Below are positions 61,596-64,000 of a stretch of DNA of 64,000 bases, one piece after another; within the stretch, counting starts at the first letter, position 1, and the number at the start of each line of letters is the position of its first letter. Origin of the DNA: Candidatus Anaerobutyricum avicola (lineage in GTDB: Bacteria > Bacillota > Clostridia > Lachnospirales > Lachnospiraceae); contig DXGQ01000042.1 of NCBI GenBank assembly GCA_019113845.1, forward strand, positions 124,001-188,000. Reading direction: 5' to 3'. The notes under the pieces are model-generated. The model was not told the origin of the DNA, ran no database searches, and saw only the letters and a program-made list of their open reading frames with translations. The position numbers were made by a program, and so were the translations under genes.

Positions 61596-64000
61596 ATGAA
61601 GAATCATTTGAGGCGATTGCTGCTTGTAATTTTAAGCGTTTGCCTGCTCTTTCAGCAGGCCGCGCTGCCTGTTTCGCTGGATGCGGCACAGTTTACGGCA
61701 GTGGTCATGGATTCAAATGAGAAAGCGGGAACAGTTGAAGATACGGGAGAGAAAGGAAGCAGGAAGTCCAAAAAGACAGAACAGGAGAAGATGGAATCTT
61801 CTGTCGGTATGCGGGGCATGCAGCCGGTAAGAAGAGCGGTTCGGGAGGAGACGGATGCTGCGGGCAGCCGGTCTGATGGAGAGAGGGATTCTTCCGGCGA
61901 CCATGCAGGCAACGCACAGGGTACGGGAGAGACAGCGCAGGACGATACGGAACAGGAAGAGGATTCTGAGGAAGACGCGGAGGAGGACAGTAGTGCCAAA
62001 AAGGAGCAGGCAGGAAGACTTCGCGCTGCTCCGGGAGTGGATAACAGTTTTAATATGCCGGAGGCAACCTATGAGACGTTTATTCTGCAGGGAGAGGATG
62101 GCCAGGGTCAGAGGATCGGAGACAGCGGTCAGGTAACGATGCTGCCGAGTCAGGAGGCCATCCAGAACGACATCACGGCGAAGCATAATGATTATGTTTC
62201 CTTTACTCCGCATTGGGGTGAGGATACCACGGCGGAATTGTCGACGCAGTCGGGTTCCAGAGACGTCAGATTTTATGTCGACGATCCGGATAAGGCAGCG
62301 CATGTGGGCGGCATCGGAGAGGCGGATATGACGCCGAATATTGTCGGCGGCCGGGTATTTAAACTGGAAGATTCCATGAAGAATACCTTAAGCTGTACCT
62401 ATCAGAATGTAGGCAGATACTATGACAGAAGCTCCGGTAAGTCCTATGCGATTGACATGAAGGCGGTTGTGGTCGACTTTACGAAGAAGCCGGATGAGAC
62501 CGTCGATGTGCAGAATGCCGTTGCAGATGAAGTTTTTGAGGAGGGCGAAGAGGGTCCGCTGTTCTGTTTTGTGCAGAAGAAGTCCATCGGGGTGCTGACT
62601 GCCTTCTGTGATGCGGTTACGGTTCAGTATTCTTTTTATATCCATGGGACACAGACACCGATTCAGTTAAAAGGCTTCGCGAGATTCGGCGATGTGGATG
62701 CACAGCAGGGGATTGAGTTTTCTCCGGAAGCGGATTACTTTTATGCCACAGAGACGGCGGATCAGTACCTCGGCTACAGCAAGGGCGTGTATGGCGCCGG
62801 CAACAGAGCGTATATCTACTCTCTCAGTTCAGCGGCATATAAGGAGAATGAAGGGAATACATTTTATACACTCTTTTCCGGTTCCGGCATGACGCTTCGC
62901 TACACTTTTGCCAAATGCAGCCGGCAGGATGACGGGGGAGAAAAGAATGGAAGTGATCTGAAACAGTATAAGGTGCCGTTTGATGATTCGGAAGTAAAAC
63001 ATTATACCAGCAGCGCGTCGAGAGGTTATATGCATTTTGATGCGAGACAGCCATACTTACCGCAGCCGGAGATTCAAAAGTCTGTCTTTAACGGAAAGGA
63101 TATTCAGGCTGAGATGCAGACGCCACACACAGCGGTTTCCAATGTGCTGGAGGACGCCGATGATGTCTTTACCTACAAGGTACGGACCGTATGTCCGTAC
63201 GGAGATGCCTCTGAGCATCATTATTCTTCCTGGATCATCAAAGACCAGGTCAGCCCATATCTGGATGTGGAGCAGGCGGCGGTCTATGATGGGACGGGAG
63301 TTCAGTCGGAAGATTTCGAGATACAGACGCAGGAGCAGGAGGATGGTTCCACGCTGGTGACAGCGACGGCAAAGAATCCGTCGGAACAGTCTTTTTATGA
63401 AAAAAGCTGGTACGATCTCTATATCACAGTGCGTATAAAGACTCAGGAAGAACTGGACAGCAGAGGGCTGGATTTTGCCAGTCAGTATGTGAGCAGCGGT
63501 GATAACGCCGGACGTTATGTATTATCCAATCAGGCGGTATTATCCACAGGAACGGATTATACTTCCAATGAAGTACAGACGGTGATCCCGCAGCAGATTA
63601 CCATACGGAAAGTGAATGAAGACGGAGAGCCGGTGCAGGGCATCACGTTCGGTATCTTTACCAGTGCGGATGCAGATGTGCAGAAGGAAAAACCGCTGAT
63701 GGAAGCGGTGACCGGCGCGGACGGAACCGCACATTTTCAGTCGATTTCTTTTTATGAGCTGGCAGGAAAAACAGGACCGTATTATGTCCGGGAGATATCC
63801 AGAGGAGTATGGGAAAATGTATATCTGTTAGATAAGGATTGGAACTATGCTTTCTCCAGCGATATGGGTAATCCGGTCATTTATGGAGAGAAGGCGGACA
63901 GAGAAGCGAATACTCTGGAGGACGTGGCAAAGATGCTTCGAAAGTATTCCGTGCAGATCAGAAAGAAAAATAAGGAGACCAGTCATTTTTTAAAAGGGGC
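61596..64000 (+). CDS. secreted SpaA/prealbumin-fold adhesin, incomplete at the window end
   Basis: ATG 61596 follows AAAGAAAGGAGTAGTC; the frame stays open for at least 801 codons to the window edge. It begins with a signal peptide (MKNHLRRLLLVILSVCLLF, then QQAALPVSLDA), followed by a Glu/Asp/Ser-rich low-complexity segment to about residue 145. A large region of beta-type sequence follows, with a domain near 670-760 (QITIRKVNEDGEPVQGITF, then VTGADGTAHFQ and YYVREI) that has the SpaA/Cna-B form found in Gram-positive pilins and adhesins. An LPxTG anchor is expected beyond the window. Function: cell-surface attachment, by inference. Confidence 0.85.
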   Translation, partial: MKNHLRRLLLVILSVCLLFQQAALPVSLDAAQFTAVVMDSNEKAGTVEDTGEKGSRKSKKTEQEKMESSVGMRGMQPVRRAVREETDAAGSRSDGERDSSGDHAGNAQGTGETAQDDTEQEEDSEEDAEEDSSAKKEQAGRLRAAPGVDNSFNMPEATYETFILQGEDGQGQRIGDSGQVTMLPSQEAIQNDITAKHNDYVSFTPHWGEDTTAELSTQSGSRDVRFYVDDPDKAAHVGGIGEADMTPNIVGGRVFKLEDSMKNTLSCTYQNVGRYYDRSSGKSYAIDMKAVVVDFTKKPDETVDVQNAVADEVFEEGEEGPLFCFVQKKSIGVLTAFCDAVTVQYSFYIHGTQTPIQLKGFARFGDVDAQQGIEFSPEADYFYATETADQYLGYSKGVYGAGNRAYIYSLSSAAYKENEGNTFYTLFSGSGMTLRYTFAKCSRQDDGGEKNGSDLKQYKVPFDDSEVKHYTSSASRGYMHFDARQPYLPQPEIQKSVFNGKDIQAEMQTPHTAVSNVLEDADDVFTYKVRTVCPYGDASEHHYSSWIIKDQVSPYLDVEQAAVYDGTGVQSEDFEIQTQEQEDGSTLVTATAKNPSEQSFYEKSWYDLYITVRIKTQEELDSRGLDFASQYVSSGDNAGRYVLSNQAVLSTGTDYTSNEVQTVIPQQITIRKVNEDGEPVQGITFGIFTSADADVQKEKPLMEAVTGADGTAHFQSISFYELAGKTGPYYVREISRGVWENVYLLDKDWNYAFSSDMGNPVIYGEKADREANTLEDVAKMLRKYSVQIRKKNKETSHFLKG

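Noticed and set aside
63530-63560. A TTATCCACA box inside the adhesin gene
   Set aside because: Single copy within coding sequence, codons fit the protein, so it is most likely chance and not part of the DnaA-box cluster.
1-64000. CRISPR arrays, tRNA or rRNA genes, transposases, integrases and prophage genes
   Set aside because: None were found on reading both strands; the repeats noted are isolated hairpins or pairs and not regularly spaced arrays.

Overview
The window looks like chromosomal DNA of an anaerobic, low-to-mid-GC Firmicute, most likely a Lachnospiraceae (Clostridium cluster XIVa) relative. Reasons: an asrABC sulfite reductase, a long-form Hpf next to secA and prfB, a class III fructose-bisphosphatase, a CIRCE-controlled chaperone, AGGAGG-type Shine-Dalgarno sites nearly everywhere and Gram-positive surface genes (LCP protein, repeat-type adhesin). 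The genus assignment is inference. No rRNA, tRNA, CRISPR array, transposase or phage gene was seen.

Layout. 1-0.6 kb: AT-rich remnant of an RloA/RloB-like defence pair. 0.7-4.6 kb: a DUF134/NifX fusion protein behind three ACATATGT palindromes, an unknown membrane protein, an aldo/keto reductase and a Crp/Fnr regulator. 4.7-15 kb: one long respiratory/assimilatory block, starting behind a TGTGA-N6-TCACA operator: asrABC, a NasA/NarB-type molybdoenzyme with its ferredoxin and FAD/NAD oxidoreductase, a SLAC1/TDT-type anion channel, then mobA-moeA-mobB for its cofactor. 15-21 kb: a double-GGDEF protein, glycogen debranching enzyme, mnmA and a PHP phosphoesterase. 21.6-25.7 kb: a 1339-residue low-complexity protein ending in a degenerate DnaB/RecA-like domain. 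25.8-30.6 kb: LCP protein, polyprenyl glycosylphosphotransferase and HtrA protease. 30.8-36.6 kb (minus strand): htpG with a eukaryote-like acidic linker and CIRCE, a Na+/alanine-glycine symporter under a glycine riboswitch, and an ABC importer without its binding protein. 36.7-53.9 kb: housekeeping genes on the plus strand (lspA-like, hpf, secA, prfB, tex, tsaE-tsaB-rimI, rnz, tsaD, ispD, a ClpX variant, fbp), with a cluster of DnaA boxes before hpf. 54-56.3 kb: a P-type-ATPase-like pseudoenzyme followed by a 780-base gap. 56.4-61.3 kb: aconitase-family hydratase and ilvB-ilvN. 61.6 kb to the end: an incomplete secreted SpaA-like adhesin.

The most unusual observation is in the gap at 55.6-56.2 kb. 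It holds two large structured elements in head-to-head orientation. Read outward from the shared 67-base centre they share three conserved sequence blocks, while their outer stems differ completely in sequence yet still pair. This is what two copies of one structured noncoding RNA family would look like. Other points for a second look are the pseudo P-type ATPase beside them, the giant SAxxLA-repeat protein with a destroyed Walker A, the DnaA-box cluster away from dnaA, the combined sulfite/nitrate locus, and the structured hpf-secA intergenic region.
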